A stretch of DNA of 64,000 bases, taken from positions 1-64,000 of the forward strand of contig CACWNR010000001.1 of assembly GCA_902762355.1 (NCBI GenBank), given 5' to 3'. Both the position numbers and the translations under genes were made by a program. The notes under the pieces were generated by a model, which saw nothing but the letters and a program-made list of their open reading frames with translations, was not told the origin of the DNA and searched no databases. Origin of the DNA: an uncultured Bacteroidales bacterium (GTDB lineage Bacteria > Bacteroidota > Bacteroidia > Bacteroidales > Paludibacteraceae). Of the stretch, positions 9,322 through 18,100 are shown one piece after another (the stretch's first letter is position 1; each line of letters begins with the position of its first letter).

Positions 9322-9356
9322 TTTCAAATTTCAAGTTTCAAATTTCAAGTTTCAAA
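9322..9356. repeat. 7-bp repeat tract at the rnhB-sppA junction (units TTTCAAA/TTTCAAG, 5 copies)
   Basis: Five exact-phase copies alternating TTTCAAA and TTTCAAG. Read on the minus strand the tract encodes the last residues of rnhB (NLKLEI), its TGA stop (9338-9340) and most of the spacer to sppA. Confidence 0.88.
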
Positions 9357-9940
9357 TTGAACGTTTTGCGGTGGTACGGCGTTATGCCGTATTTCTTGAT
9401 CGCTTCATAGTGCGCGGCAGTGGGGTAGCCTTTGTTGGCATCCCAGCCGTACTGGGGATATTCGGCATGGAGGCGCAGCATGTATTCGTCCCGATAGGTC
9501 TTGGCGAGCACACTTGCTGCGGCTATTGACATATACGTGGCGTCACCATGCACCACCGTGTCTGCGGGTATCTCGAGCAGTTCGCCTTCCGGCACGTATG
9601 GCTTCCATTTATTGCCATCAACGAGTATATGTTGCGGTCGGACGGTCAGTTTGTCTAATGCCCGCTGCATTCCTAAGATCGAGCACTGCAGGATGTTACG
9701 TTCATCTATCTCCTGCGCCGTCACCTCGACCACTGCCCAACTGACTGCCTCGCGCTCGATGACCGGCCGTAGGGCTTCGCGTTGTTTCTCCGTCAATTGC
9801 TTGGAGTCATTGAGCCATGCGAACTCAGGTATGTCTTTGACCCGCTCGGGATCTAAGATGACTGCCGCGCAGAACACACTCCCCGCCAAAGGTCCGCGAC
9901 CCGCTTCGTCACACCCGGCCTCGATGAGGCCTTTTATCAT
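9338..9940 (-). CDS. rnhB: Ribonuclease HII
   Basis: Cuts the RNA strand of RNA-DNA hybrids and single ribonucleotides in DNA. The 200-residue protein begins MIKGLIEAGCDEAGRGPLAG, which contains the Asp-Glu pair of the active site. A third acidic site is in LVDGN and a fourth in YIDYMS-like position as DATYMSIAAASVLAKTYRD. I chose the ATG at 9940, which starts right before the conserved motif. A further ATG at 9955 lies inside the upstream 7-bp repeat tract and would add five residues. The C-terminal NLKLEI is encoded by another repeat tract. Confidence 0.93.
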   Translation of the reverse strand: MIKGLIEAGCDEAGRGPLAGSVFCAAVILDPERVKDIPEFAWLNDSKQLTEKQREALRPVIEREAVSWAVVEVTAQEIDERNILQCSILGMQRALDKLTVRPQHILVDGNKWKPYVPEGELLEIPADTVVHGDATYMSIAAASVLAKTYRDEYMLRLHAEYPQYGWDANKGYPTAAHYEAIKKYGITPYHRKTFNLKLEI

Positions 9941-9943
9941 GCA

Positions 9944-9978
9944 AGTTTTCAGCATTCAGTTTTCAGTGTTCAGTTTTA
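9944..9978. repeat. 7-bp repeat tract between the BamA-like gene and rnhB (unit AGTTTTC, 5 copies)
   Basis: AGTTTTC, AGCATTC, AGTTTTC, AGTGTTC and AGTTTTA in exact phase. It fills the whole spacer, provides the TAA stop of the BamA-like gene (9976-9978) and contains an alternative rnhB start (9953-9955). Confidence 0.85.
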
Positions 9979-12132
9979 GAACGGGTATCCTATGGCGAAA
10001 TGGAAGGTCATGTCGTCTTTCCATCCCAGACCGTTATGGGCTGTGCGCCATTGTTTACCTTCCGCGATGCGACTCGGGTCATGAAGTTTGACACCGAAAT
10101 CGACACGGAAGATGAAGATCGAGAAGTCGAACCGGATACCGACGCCGTAACTCCATGCGATCTGTTTGTAGAACTGATCCCAGAGGAAGACGCCGCCCGG
10201 TTGAGAGTCGTAGGTGCGAATAGTCCATATGTTTCCTGCATCCAGGAAGGCCGCCAACTCAAGGAATCGCAGCACTTTATAGCGATACTCGATGTTCATG
10301 TCCAGTTTGATATCACCCACCTGTAGATCGTACGCATATGCCCCGCCGACGCTCTTGAACGAACCGGGTCCAAGGGTACGTGACTGCCATCCGCGGATAC
10401 CGTTGGCACCGCCGCCGAAATAGCGTTTCTCGAACGGCAGTACATCTGCATTGAGGTAGGGAACCGCGACACCCAACCCGAGGTGACCCACCAGATGATG
10501 CTTGGGGGTGATGATACCGTGGTAGGTGAAGTTGATATCGCCTTTGGCATACTGCGCAAACGGAATACGCCAAAGCATGTAATGTCCAGTCTCATCCTTG
10601 GGCAGGGTCGCCATGTAACTAAGCAGATAGAGTGCGTTGCCGGCCGTCTCTGCGCGCATACCTAACTGCAGATACGAGCGGTGGGGATAACGCTGATCGA
10701 AAGTAGTGAAGGTGGCTAAGTAGTTCCAGTCGACAATGAAATGATCGTTGTAACTCGCCGCCAGAACCGACGAGCGGTTGAGGAATCGATTGTGGAACTC
10801 ATCCGACATCCAGGGCACGTAGATATAGTTGATATCGATCAGACCGAACTGATGCGTCCAGCGACTGCCGGGTTTGTGGTACGTATAACCCAAACCCGCA
10901 TTAGCGATAGTACGTGTATATTCGCTCGGACGCTGCTGGTAGTTGTAGGCGATGCTGACTTTGACGTTGGAGGGGAAGAGAAGTCCGATCTCGCCTTTGG
11001 CCTCGATAGCGCGTCCTCCGTCCGAACGCCATTCGTACGATGCCCGCGCACCGATGGACAGCACTTCGGCACCCTTGAAAATATTCTTATTGCTGTAGTT
11101 GACACCCGCCGCTACACCCCAATCTCCGGCGCTGTAGGTACCTTCGACCTCGGCGGAGATGGAGTTGAGTCGTCCCTTGGAGACGGTGATGGCGCAGTCG
11201 AGCAGACTATCGCCAACGGGTGTGAACGCGATATCGACGTACTTGACAGGCGCGAGAGCGTTCATCCGCGCGTACGTGCGTTCAACGCGCCACTCGGCGT
11301 AACGTTCACCCGCGCGGATGCGACAGGCGCGACGCAAGGCGCTCTTTCGCAGGAACGGTTTATCCATTTTGAAGGTCACCTCGTTGATATAGAAACGGGT
11401 GCGCAGCCGTTGTAGTGCCGCGGAGTCAAGATGCATCACGTAAGGTGCCGCGTGGATACGGACGTCCACCTGATGCGTGCCGAGCGCACTGTCCGCCGTG
11501 AACTCTAACATCGATTTCTCGAAATAGAAATAGCCCCTGTTTCGCATGACTGTAGCGATGCGCTCGCGCTCTTCGTCCAGTTGTTTCGTGGAGAACTGCT
11601 CACCGGGTTTGATGACGCAGCGATCGCTCGATGCGATGATGCGGATCGTGTCGTTGGGGATATCGACCGTATAGTTGCGCACGTAATACGGCTCATTGGC
11701 AGTCACGAGATAGGTAAGGTTCACTTTGCGGTTCTTGACCTTCTTGACCGTGTCCACTTTGGCATTGAAATAACCCAGGTTATTCATCTGCTGCCGCAGT
11801 TGCTGCATGCTGATGGCGGTCAACTCCTCGTCGTAGATCACCGGTGCCTCACCCATCTTGAACGCGTTATGCGCCAGACGTTTCTTCGATTTGGTCGTTG
11901 TGTCCGTGGGAGCAGTGTTGTAGATATCGAGCTGCAGTTTCCAGAAGCCTAAGATCTCTGTGTTCTGACGCTGACGAAGGTAGTTGCGCAAGTCACTCGT
12001 AGCCACCGACTTATCGTCTGTACACTTGACATTTGCTTTGTTCAACAGATACTTATCCTGCGGCACGAATTTCGTCGTGTTGCAGGCGCAGAAAAGCACC
12101 GCCAGAAGCAATATATAGACCTTATTCCGCAT
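9976..12132 (-). CDS. BamA/TamA-family outer membrane protein (lipoprotein signal)
   Basis: A 718-residue outer-membrane protein of the Omp85 superfamily, related to the translocation and assembly module. The chosen start (ATG at 12132) gives a signal ending in the lipobox-like LLAVLFCAC; the longer reading from 12261 crosses the promoter and is rejected. The N-terminal third (about 25-330) looks like POTRA repeats with features such as NLGYFNAKVDT. The C-terminal half is a beta-barrel ending in HFAIGYPF, an aromatic terminus typical of barrel insertion, and contains the family motif FGGGANGIRGWQSRTLGPG. It is the first gene of the operon that continues through rnhB, sppA, lpxK, the ABC exporter and mnmA. 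Confidence 0.85.
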   Translation of the reverse strand: MRNKVYILLLAVLFCACNTTKFVPQDKYLLNKANVKCTDDKSVATSDLRNYLRQRQNTEILGFWKLQLDIYNTAPTDTTTKSKKRLAHNAFKMGEAPVIYDEELTAISMQQLRQQMNNLGYFNAKVDTVKKVKNRKVNLTYLVTANEPYYVRNYTVDIPNDTIRIIASSDRCVIKPGEQFSTKQLDEERERIATVMRNRGYFYFEKSMLEFTADSALGTHQVDVRIHAAPYVMHLDSAALQRLRTRFYINEVTFKMDKPFLRKSALRRACRIRAGERYAEWRVERTYARMNALAPVKYVDIAFTPVGDSLLDCAITVSKGRLNSISAEVEGTYSAGDWGVAAGVNYSNKNIFKGAEVLSIGARASYEWRSDGGRAIEAKGEIGLLFPSNVKVSIAYNYQQRPSEYTRTIANAGLGYTYHKPGSRWTHQFGLIDINYIYVPWMSDEFHNRFLNRSSVLAASYNDHFIVDWNYLATFTTFDQRYPHRSYLQLGMRAETAGNALYLLSYMATLPKDETGHYMLWRIPFAQYAKGDINFTYHGIITPKHHLVGHLGLGVAVPYLNADVLPFEKRYFGGGANGIRGWQSRTLGPGSFKSVGGAYAYDLQVGDIKLDMNIEYRYKVLRFLELAAFLDAGNIWTIRTYDSQPGGVFLWDQFYKQIAWSYGVGIRFDFSIFIFRVDFGVKLHDPSRIAEGKQWRTAHNGLGWKDDMTFHFAIGYPF

Positions 12133-12142
12133 AATTAGCGTG

Positions 12143-12190
12143 CAAAAGTAGTAAAAAATTTGCATATATGCAAGTTTTTTTATAATTTTG
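12143..12190. promoter_or_regulatory. Symmetric divergent promoter pair sharing one palindromic -33 region
   Basis: The palindrome TTGCATATATGCAA (12160-12173) is the -33 region for both directions. Minus: TTG (12173-12171), 20-nt spacer, TACTTTTG (12150-12143), reading into the BamA-like operon. Plus: TTG (12160-12162), 20-nt spacer, TAATTTTG (12183-12190), reading into the RNA methyltransferase gene. Both halves match the Bacteroidota consensus with identical spacing. Confidence 0.85.
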
Positions 12191-12210
12191 TCGCCGATTT
12201 CAAGATAATT

Positions 12211-12936
12211 ATGGAGAAAATCAGCAAAGCACAGGTCAAACTTGTAAAAAGTTTGCAGCAAAAGAAGTTCCGTGACGAATTAGGTCTGTTTGTGGCAGAG
12301 GGAGATAAATGCGTGTCCGAATTGCGCAAATCGTTCGAACTCATTCATCTCTACCGCGAGGGCGAGAACGCTACGCGTACGGAGATCGAGCAGATGTCGG
12401 GTCTCAAGGCCCCACAGGGTGTCATCGGAGTCTTCCGCAAATCACCAATCACCAATCACCAATCTTCAATTACCAATTACCAATTACCAATTACCAATCT
12501 AACGCTTGCATTAGACGCTATCCAAGATCCGGGCAATCTGGGCACGATCATCCGCACCTGTGACTGGTTTGGTGTCCATGATATTTTCTGTTCGCTCGAC
12601 ACGGCGGACTGCTATAGTCCCAAGGTCGTTCAGGCGACGATGGGTGCGTTGGCAAGAGTGCGGGTACATTATGTGGATCTGCCGAAATGGCTGAAGGAGC
12701 AAAAATGCCCGATCATAGGAACGCTCCTCGAAGGTCGCGATATGTACGAAAAACCGCTTCCGAAAGAAGGAATCATCGTCATGGGCAATGAGGGAAACGG
12801 GATCTCGCAGGAGGTACGAGCTCTTGTTACTAACCCGATAAGGATTCCGAGTTATCCAAAAAACGCTGAGACTTCGGAAAGCCTCAACGTTTCTATTGCA
12901 ACTGCGATTGTTCTGGCAGAATTCAGAAGAGTTTAG
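12211..12936 (+). CDS. SpoU/TrmH-family RNA 2'-O-methyltransferase
   Basis: A 241-residue SPOUT methyltransferase that should methylate a ribose in rRNA or tRNA using S-adenosylmethionine. The N-terminal substrate-binding part contains [18 protein letters not shown]. The knotted catalytic domain has [20 protein letters not shown] (motif 1), GNEGNGIS (motif 2) and [20 protein letters not shown] (motif 3). The ATG at 12211 is 20 bp after the -7 element and begins [10 protein letters not shown], the usual family start; an earlier in-frame ATG at 12160-12170 is inside the promoter. A 7-bp repeat tract inserts [17 protein letters not shown] between the two domains. The 3' end overlaps the convergent thrS by 4 bp. 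Confidence 0.9.
   Translation: MEKISKAQVKLVKSLQQKKFRDELGLFVAEGDKCVSELRKSFELIHLYREGENATRTEIEQMSGLKAPQGVIGVFRKSPITNHQSSITNYQLPITNLTLALDAIQDPGNLGTIIRTCDWFGVHDIFCSLDTADCYSPKVVQATMGALARVRVHYVDLPKWLKEQKCPIIGTLLEGRDMYEKPLPKEGIIVMGNEGNGISQEVRALVTNPIRIPSYPKNAETSESLNVSIATAIVLAEFRRV
12441..12499. repeat. 7-bp repeat tract inside the RNA methyltransferase gene (units ATCACCA/ATTACCA, 8 copies)
   Basis: Eight copies in exact 7-bp phase: three ATCACCA, one ATCTTCA, four ATTACCA. It is the longest such tract in the window. The translation has a 7-residue period ([17 protein letters not shown]) and lies at the hinge between substrate-binding and catalytic domains. Confidence 0.92.
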
Positions 12937-14762
12937 AACTCGCTCATCTGTTTCTTTACGTTGTCGTTGATGAAGTCAGCGAACTGTTGGATGGTCATTG
13001 AGCCGTCTCCTTCGGGCGCGGGTTGACCGCTGGCTTCGCCGCCTTGACGACGCACGCTCACCTTACCTTCTTCGGCCTCTTTCTCGCCGACAATCAGCAT
13101 GTAAGGGATACGCTTGAGTTCGTTGTCGCGGATCTTACGTCCGAGCTTCTCATTACGGTCATCTACGATGACACGTACATCCTGTGCCTCGAGCATCTCT
13201 TTCACCTTCCACGCATAGTCGTTGCTCTTCTCGGAGATCGGCAGCACGACAGCCTGATCCGGCGTCAGCCAGAGCGGGAACTTACCCGCAGTATGCTCGA
13301 TCAGCACCGCTACGAAACGCTCCATCGAACCAAACGGCGCGCGGTGGATCATGACGGGACGGTGTTTCTGGTTGTCCTCACCCGTATATTCGAGTTCGAA
13401 ACGTTCCGGCAGGTTGTAGTCCACCTGGATGGTTCCGAGTTGCCAACGACGGCCGAGTGCGTCCTTGACCATGAAGTCGAGTTTCGGTCCGTAGAAAGCG
13501 GCCTCACCGGTCTCTTCGCGTGCCGGCAGATTCATCTCCTTACATGCCTCGCGGATAGCATTCTCTGCATGCTCCCAGATCTCGTCTGAACCCACGTATT
13601 TCTCGTGGTTATTGGGGTCGCGGAGCGAGATCTGTGCCTCGTAGTTCTCGAAGTTGAGGGCCTTGAAGATGATGTTAATGATCTCCATCACGCGGATGAA
13701 CTCCTGCTTTACTTGGTCTTGACGGCAGAAAATGTGGGCGTCATCCTGCGTGAACGAACGTACACGCGTTAGACCGTGCAGCTCGCCGCTCTGCTCGTAA
13801 CGATAGACGGTACCGAACTCCGCGCAGCGGAACGGCAGGTCTTTGTACGAACGCGGGCTGTTCTTGTAGATCGCGCAGTGGTGCGGGCAGTTCATCGGCT
13901 TGAGCAGATAGACCTCGCCTTCCTCCGGCGTGGTGATCGGCTGGAAGGAATCCTTGCCGTAGTGATCCCAGTGACCCGAAGTCATATACAGCTGCTTGCT
14001 TCCGATATGCGGCGTGATGACCTGCTGGTAGCCATATCGCTTCTGGATCTTCTTGAGGAAGTCCTCGAGACGCAGACGCAGGGCAGTGCCTTTCGGCAGC
14101 CAGATAGGCAGACCTTTGCCCACCATGTCGCTGAACATAAACAGTTCGAGATCCTTACCGATCTTGCGGTGGTCACGTTTCTTGGCTTCCTCTAAGAGCG
14201 CCAGGTACTCATCGAGCATCGAGCGTTTGGGGAACGAGATAGCGTAGATACGCGTCATCATCGGACGTTTCTCATCGCCGCGCCAGTAAGCCGCCGAGCA
14301 GCTGAGCACTTTGACTGCCTTGATGTCACCCGTTGAGAGCAAGTGCGGACCCTTACAGAGATCGGTGAAGTTACCTTGCGTATAGGTGGTGATCGAACCG
14401 TCCTCCAGCTCCGAGATCAACTCGCATTTATAACTCTGACCCTTGTCGCCGAAGGCCTTCATCGCATCGGCTTTGCTGATCTCTGCGCGAACAACCGATT
14501 CTTTCTTCGCGCGCAACTCCATCATCTTGTTCTCGATGGCCTCAAAACACTCGTCGTTGATCACCACTCCCTCGGGGGGCATTACGTCATAGTAAAAACC
14601 GTTCTCGATAGAGGGACCGATACCGAATTGGATACCCGGATACAACTCCTGCAAGGCTTCTGCCATGAGGTGCGAACTCGTATGCCAGAAGGCATGTTTC
14701 GCTTGCTCGTCTTCCCACTCAAAAGCCTGAATACTTCCGTCTTGATATTGAACTTTTATCAT
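12933..14762 (-). CDS. thrS: Threonyl-tRNA synthetase lacking the TGS domain
   Basis: Charges tRNA-Thr with threonine. The 609-residue protein keeps the N2 editing domain ([11 protein letters not shown] and [11 protein letters not shown]), the class II catalytic core (motif 2 [13 protein letters not shown], the zinc-site MNCPHH, motif 3 near [12 protein letters not shown]) and the anticodon-binding domain at the C-terminus. It is about 35 residues shorter than usual: after [10 protein letters not shown] only a dozen residues precede [10 protein letters not shown], where other bacterial enzymes have a TGS domain of about 60 residues. The promoter at 14793-14823 lies just upstream, so the short start is real, not a mis-called start. 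Residues [14 protein letters not shown] near the end form a small extra loop. Confidence 0.94.
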   Translation of the reverse strand: MIKVQYQDGSIQAFEWEDEQAKHAFWHTSSHLMAEALQELYPGIQFGIGPSIENGFYYDVMPPEGVVINDECFEAIENKMMELRAKKESVVRAEISKADAMKAFGDKGQSYKCELISELEDGSITTYTQGNFTDLCKGPHLLSTGDIKAVKVLSCSAAYWRGDEKRPMMTRIYAISFPKRSMLDEYLALLEEAKKRDHRKIGKDLELFMFSDMVGKGLPIWLPKGTALRLRLEDFLKKIQKRYGYQQVITPHIGSKQLYMTSGHWDHYGKDSFQPITTPEEGEVYLLKPMNCPHHCAIYKNSPRSYKDLPFRCAEFGTVYRYEQSGELHGLTRVRSFTQDDAHIFCRQDQVKQEFIRVMEIINIIFKALNFENYEAQISLRDPNNHEKYVGSDEIWEHAENAIREACKEMNLPAREETGEAAFYGPKLDFMVKDALGRRWQLGTIQVDYNLPERFELEYTGEDNQKHRPVMIHRAPFGSMERFVAVLIEHTAGKFPLWLTPDQAVVLPISEKSNDYAWKVKEMLEAQDVRVIVDDRNEKLGRKIRDNELKRIPYMLIVGEKEAEEGKVSVRRQGGEASGQPAPEGDGSMTIQQFADFINDNVKKQMSEF

Positions 14763-14792
14763 ATCTGTGTGTTATTTTTTGCAAATCGGCTG

Positions 14793-14823
14793 CAAAGGTA
14801 CAACAAAAAATTGATATATACAA
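14793..14823 (-). promoter_or_regulatory. thrS: Promoter of thrS
   Basis: Minus strand: TTG (14823-14821), 20-nt spacer, TACCTTTG (14800-14793). The match to TTG-N20-TAnnTTTG is exact and the start codon is about 30 bp downstream. Confidence 0.8.
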
Positions 14824-14850
14824 GAAAATGTAACATTTGTGTCAAAAAAT

Positions 14851-14881
14851 TTGGAAATATGAAAAAAAAGTATTATCTTTG
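14851..14881 (+). promoter_or_regulatory. Promoter reading into a gene-free stretch
   Basis: Plus strand: TTG (14851-14853), 20-nt spacer, TATCTTTG (14874-14881), a full match to the Bacteroidota consensus. No protein gene follows on this strand before 15146, where the next gene is antisense. Confidence 0.7.
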
Positions 14882-14887
14882 CAACGG

Positions 14888-15064
14888 ATTTTGGAAGAGT
14901 CTCCAAAATAACAAATTTCGTTGAAACGATATAGGCACTACAGAGGGGTGACAATGGGTGAAGCAACCATTGAGCACCCATTCAGCATCCATTGAGCATC
15001 CATTGGGAGAAGGTGGAAACCATGTGGCGGGTCGGGATGCGGCTCTGTTACGAGTCGCATTTTC
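14888..15064 (+). ncRNA. Candidate small RNA between thrS and the BspA-like gene
   Basis: A strong promoter (14851-14881) is followed by a stretch with no convincing reading frame and then a hairpin with a 9-bp stem (15037-15045 with 15052-15060, loop TGTTAC) ending in TTTT. The predicted RNA is about 175 nt. Its 5' end can form a short stem (TTTTGG with CCAAAA near 14887-14908). The middle carries an 11-bp repeat (14968-15007). One short reading frame (ATG at 14954, 13 codons) exists but has no support. The stretch 15065-15145 holds only AT-rich inverted repeats, including a perfect 10-bp palindrome at 15076-15096. Confidence 0.4.
14968..15007. repeat. 11-bp repeat tract (unit CATTGAGCATC, 3.6 copies)
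   Basis: CATTGAGCACC, CATTCAGCATC, CATTGAGCATC and a partial CATTGGG in 11-bp phase, within the candidate small RNA. Confidence 0.75.
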
Positions 15065-15145
15065 AAAATCACGGGATATATACTATTAGTATATATGATA
15101 TATGGTATGATACGTGATTAGTCCGATGTACATAGGACATGCCTT

Positions 15146-18100
15146 TTACCTTACCTCTTGGCCGGTCACCGTATATACCTTCTCACCGCGGAGGATGTAG
15201 ATCTGGCCGTTACGGAGGATTTTAGAGGACTTCTCAGTTGTCATAACGTCTTCTATACCTTCTGGATCCTCTTCTCCTTCGCCATTCGTTCTAAACGCAA
15301 CGGTTTGTTCGTCGAGCGTCTCACCATTACCGTCCTTCGCAGTAAGGGTCAAGTTGTACGACTTTCCTTCCTCAAGACCGGTAACGGTAAAGGAGAAACC
15401 TGCAGAATGTTCACGAGCCGGTGCTCCAAATGCAATTTGGGTTAATTGACCATTCGCATTAAAGATAAGTGTACATACTACTTCGCCATTCTTATCTTTA
15501 ATCACAAGCTCGTATGTTTCCGCTCCAGGAACAACCGGCCATATTACGTCTGCTGTGGTCTCTGCAGGTGTGACTACGACCTCCGTTGTTGAGGTACTCG
15601 TTGCACCGATAGCCTCTACAAAGTAAAAATCCTTCCAATCAGATCCGACTGACTTGTACATGTCTACAGACCCAGCAAGAACATAAAGCGTACAATTAAA
15701 ATAATCTACTCCATCAAATGTATTCTCTCCTAATTTCGCTGGACGTTCGCGATAATTGAATATGGAAGTCAATGCAGAACAACCGGCAAAAGCATCATCG
15801 CCATAAGAGGTTACATTTTCGTTCAAAATAAGTGAATCCAATTTTGAGCAACCCTTAAATGCAGCTCTACCAATCTCGGTTGTATTAAGAGGGATCTCAA
15901 TACTTGTAACCTTTTTCATATCGTGACACAACTGAGCAGGAACACGAGTTACATTTTTCCCAAAGGTAAACTCTGTAATATTATCCGTACTTCTATAGAA
16001 CGGGCATGCTAATCGTCCATCCAAAGGACGAGTAGAGCACCAGATACTTGACCCACTTGATGAGGATGGAGTATAAATTGTAGAAGTTGTCACATCTGTA
16101 ATATCGGATGTTTGATCCGATCCGTTATTCCATATTATATTTACGGTTGTATACGTAGAAGAGAATGCGTATGTATATCGTCCGTTATCATCTTTGGTCA
16201 AAGCGCGACCAGGCCATGCTCCGCATATGCTATTTCCATTTTTATCCCACGCATAGAGATATACGTTATTCCAATCTATGGTTGAGACATCCAAGCTAAC
16301 AGTAATACAATTATTATCTTCGAAAATTTCATAGTCTTCTTGAGCCTCAACATCCCAACGCACTTTGGTCAACGGACAATCAGCAAAAGATCTTCCACCA
16401 ACAGTTTCGACTGTATTGGGAATATTAACCTCTCTAATATTAGTTCCATAGAAGGCATCTTTTCCTATATAATACACAGAAGATGGGATTGATAAAGTAT
16501 GAACTGCTTTTATACCCCAGCACAAATTAGCCGGAATTCTCCATATGTTATCATCAATAACAAAAGAATCGATAGCAAGTCGCGAATAGTAGAACGGAGA
16601 GTACTCCATATCTTCACACGAGAGCGCATTCCATTCAACATACGAAAGGTTTGTCAGATGATCAAAGACATTTTCCGGTACTACTGACACATCTTCTCCT
16701 ATATAGATATTTTGTATACTTATATTATCTTCAGAGAACGGAATTTTTGTGGGTTTTGTCAGGCTGATCGGGTTATAGTAGAGAGACTGTATAGTATTAC
16801 ATCTATCGAATGCACAAGGCATATATTTGAGAGTTGTCGGAAGTATGACACATGTGAGATCTTCTCTGTTGTAGAACGCACCCGCAGCCATTTCTGTAAC
16901 ACTATAGTTTTGTCCTTTGTAGGATACGTACGCCGGTATATCCAGCGTATCCGTATTTTCTGCGTAATACAATTTTAGTTCATCCGGATTGTCCAATCTG
17001 TGTCCATAGTATAATATACTATCCGGCGTAAAGAGCGGGTTCGCACTATGGAACACAAGTCTTCCTTGCGTCGCTTCAGGAGTAGTTCCTTTGAAATTTT
17101 GCACTTTACTGGAAATTACTACTGAATCGCCCACATGTAGCTGATTGCTACTAGTAAATTGCGTACTATGATAATCGTATATGCGGTAGCATAAGAATGT
17201 GCTCTTTCCATCAGTAATGTTAAATGTAGCATTGCCATAAGAGGTATTCACTTCGGTGATAGAAGAGATAACGCCTGTGAAGAGATAATAGTCTGATGAA
17301 GTTACACCAGAACCAAGTTGGGAAGTAAGTGCGCGTATTGTCGTCACCGAAAGAATAGATGGTTCGCCATTTAACATCAATGCTCCCCAAGGTGCGCCTG
17401 AGGCAGAACCAGTATAGTTGACATTTTGTACCCCGAGAAAAGCCTCTTCTCCTATACTAATAACACTCTCCGGGACATCGACGGATGTCAAGCCCGCGCA
17501 ATTATAGAAAGCCCCTTCTCCAATGCTTGTAACGCTATTTGGAATTTCAACGGAGGCCAAACTAGTGCAGGAAGAGAAGGCAAAATTTCCAACATTAGTG
17601 ACGCTATTCGGGATTTCAATCGCGGTTAAACTAGAACAATAAAAGAAAGCATAATCTTCTATACTTGTAACACTATTAGGAATAGTCGCTGATGTTAAAT
17701 CGTAACAACCCGAAAAAGCTCTTTCTCCTATATTTGTGACAGTATTAGGAATGGAGACTGATATTAAATCATAACAACTAGAAAAAGCACGGTCTCCAAT
17801 CCATTTTGTCCCGTCCACAATAGAACAAGAAGATACTGTTTTATCCACAACTTCGACAAGATACGTGTCGGCATAGCGGACATTGTCAATTACCGGTAAA
17901 CTCGTGCAATTAGAAAAGGCGCCACTACCAATGCTTGTAACGCTATTGGGAATTTCAATTGAGGCTAAACTCGTGCAATTAGAAAAAGCGCCACTACCAA
18001 TGCTTGTAACGCTATTGGGAATTTCAACGGAGGCCAAACTCGTGCAATTAGAAAAAGCGCCACTACCAATGCCTGTAACGCTATTGGGAATGATGACAGA

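Noticed and set aside
12160-12261. Longer N-termini for the RNA methyltransferase and the BamA-like protein
   Set aside because: Both longer frames would be translated through the shared promoter; the shorter starts begin at conserved or signal-peptide residues.
12441-12499. CRISPR-like repeat array
   Set aside because: The units are 7 bp, contiguous and inside a gene; there are no spacers and no cas genes anywhere in the window.
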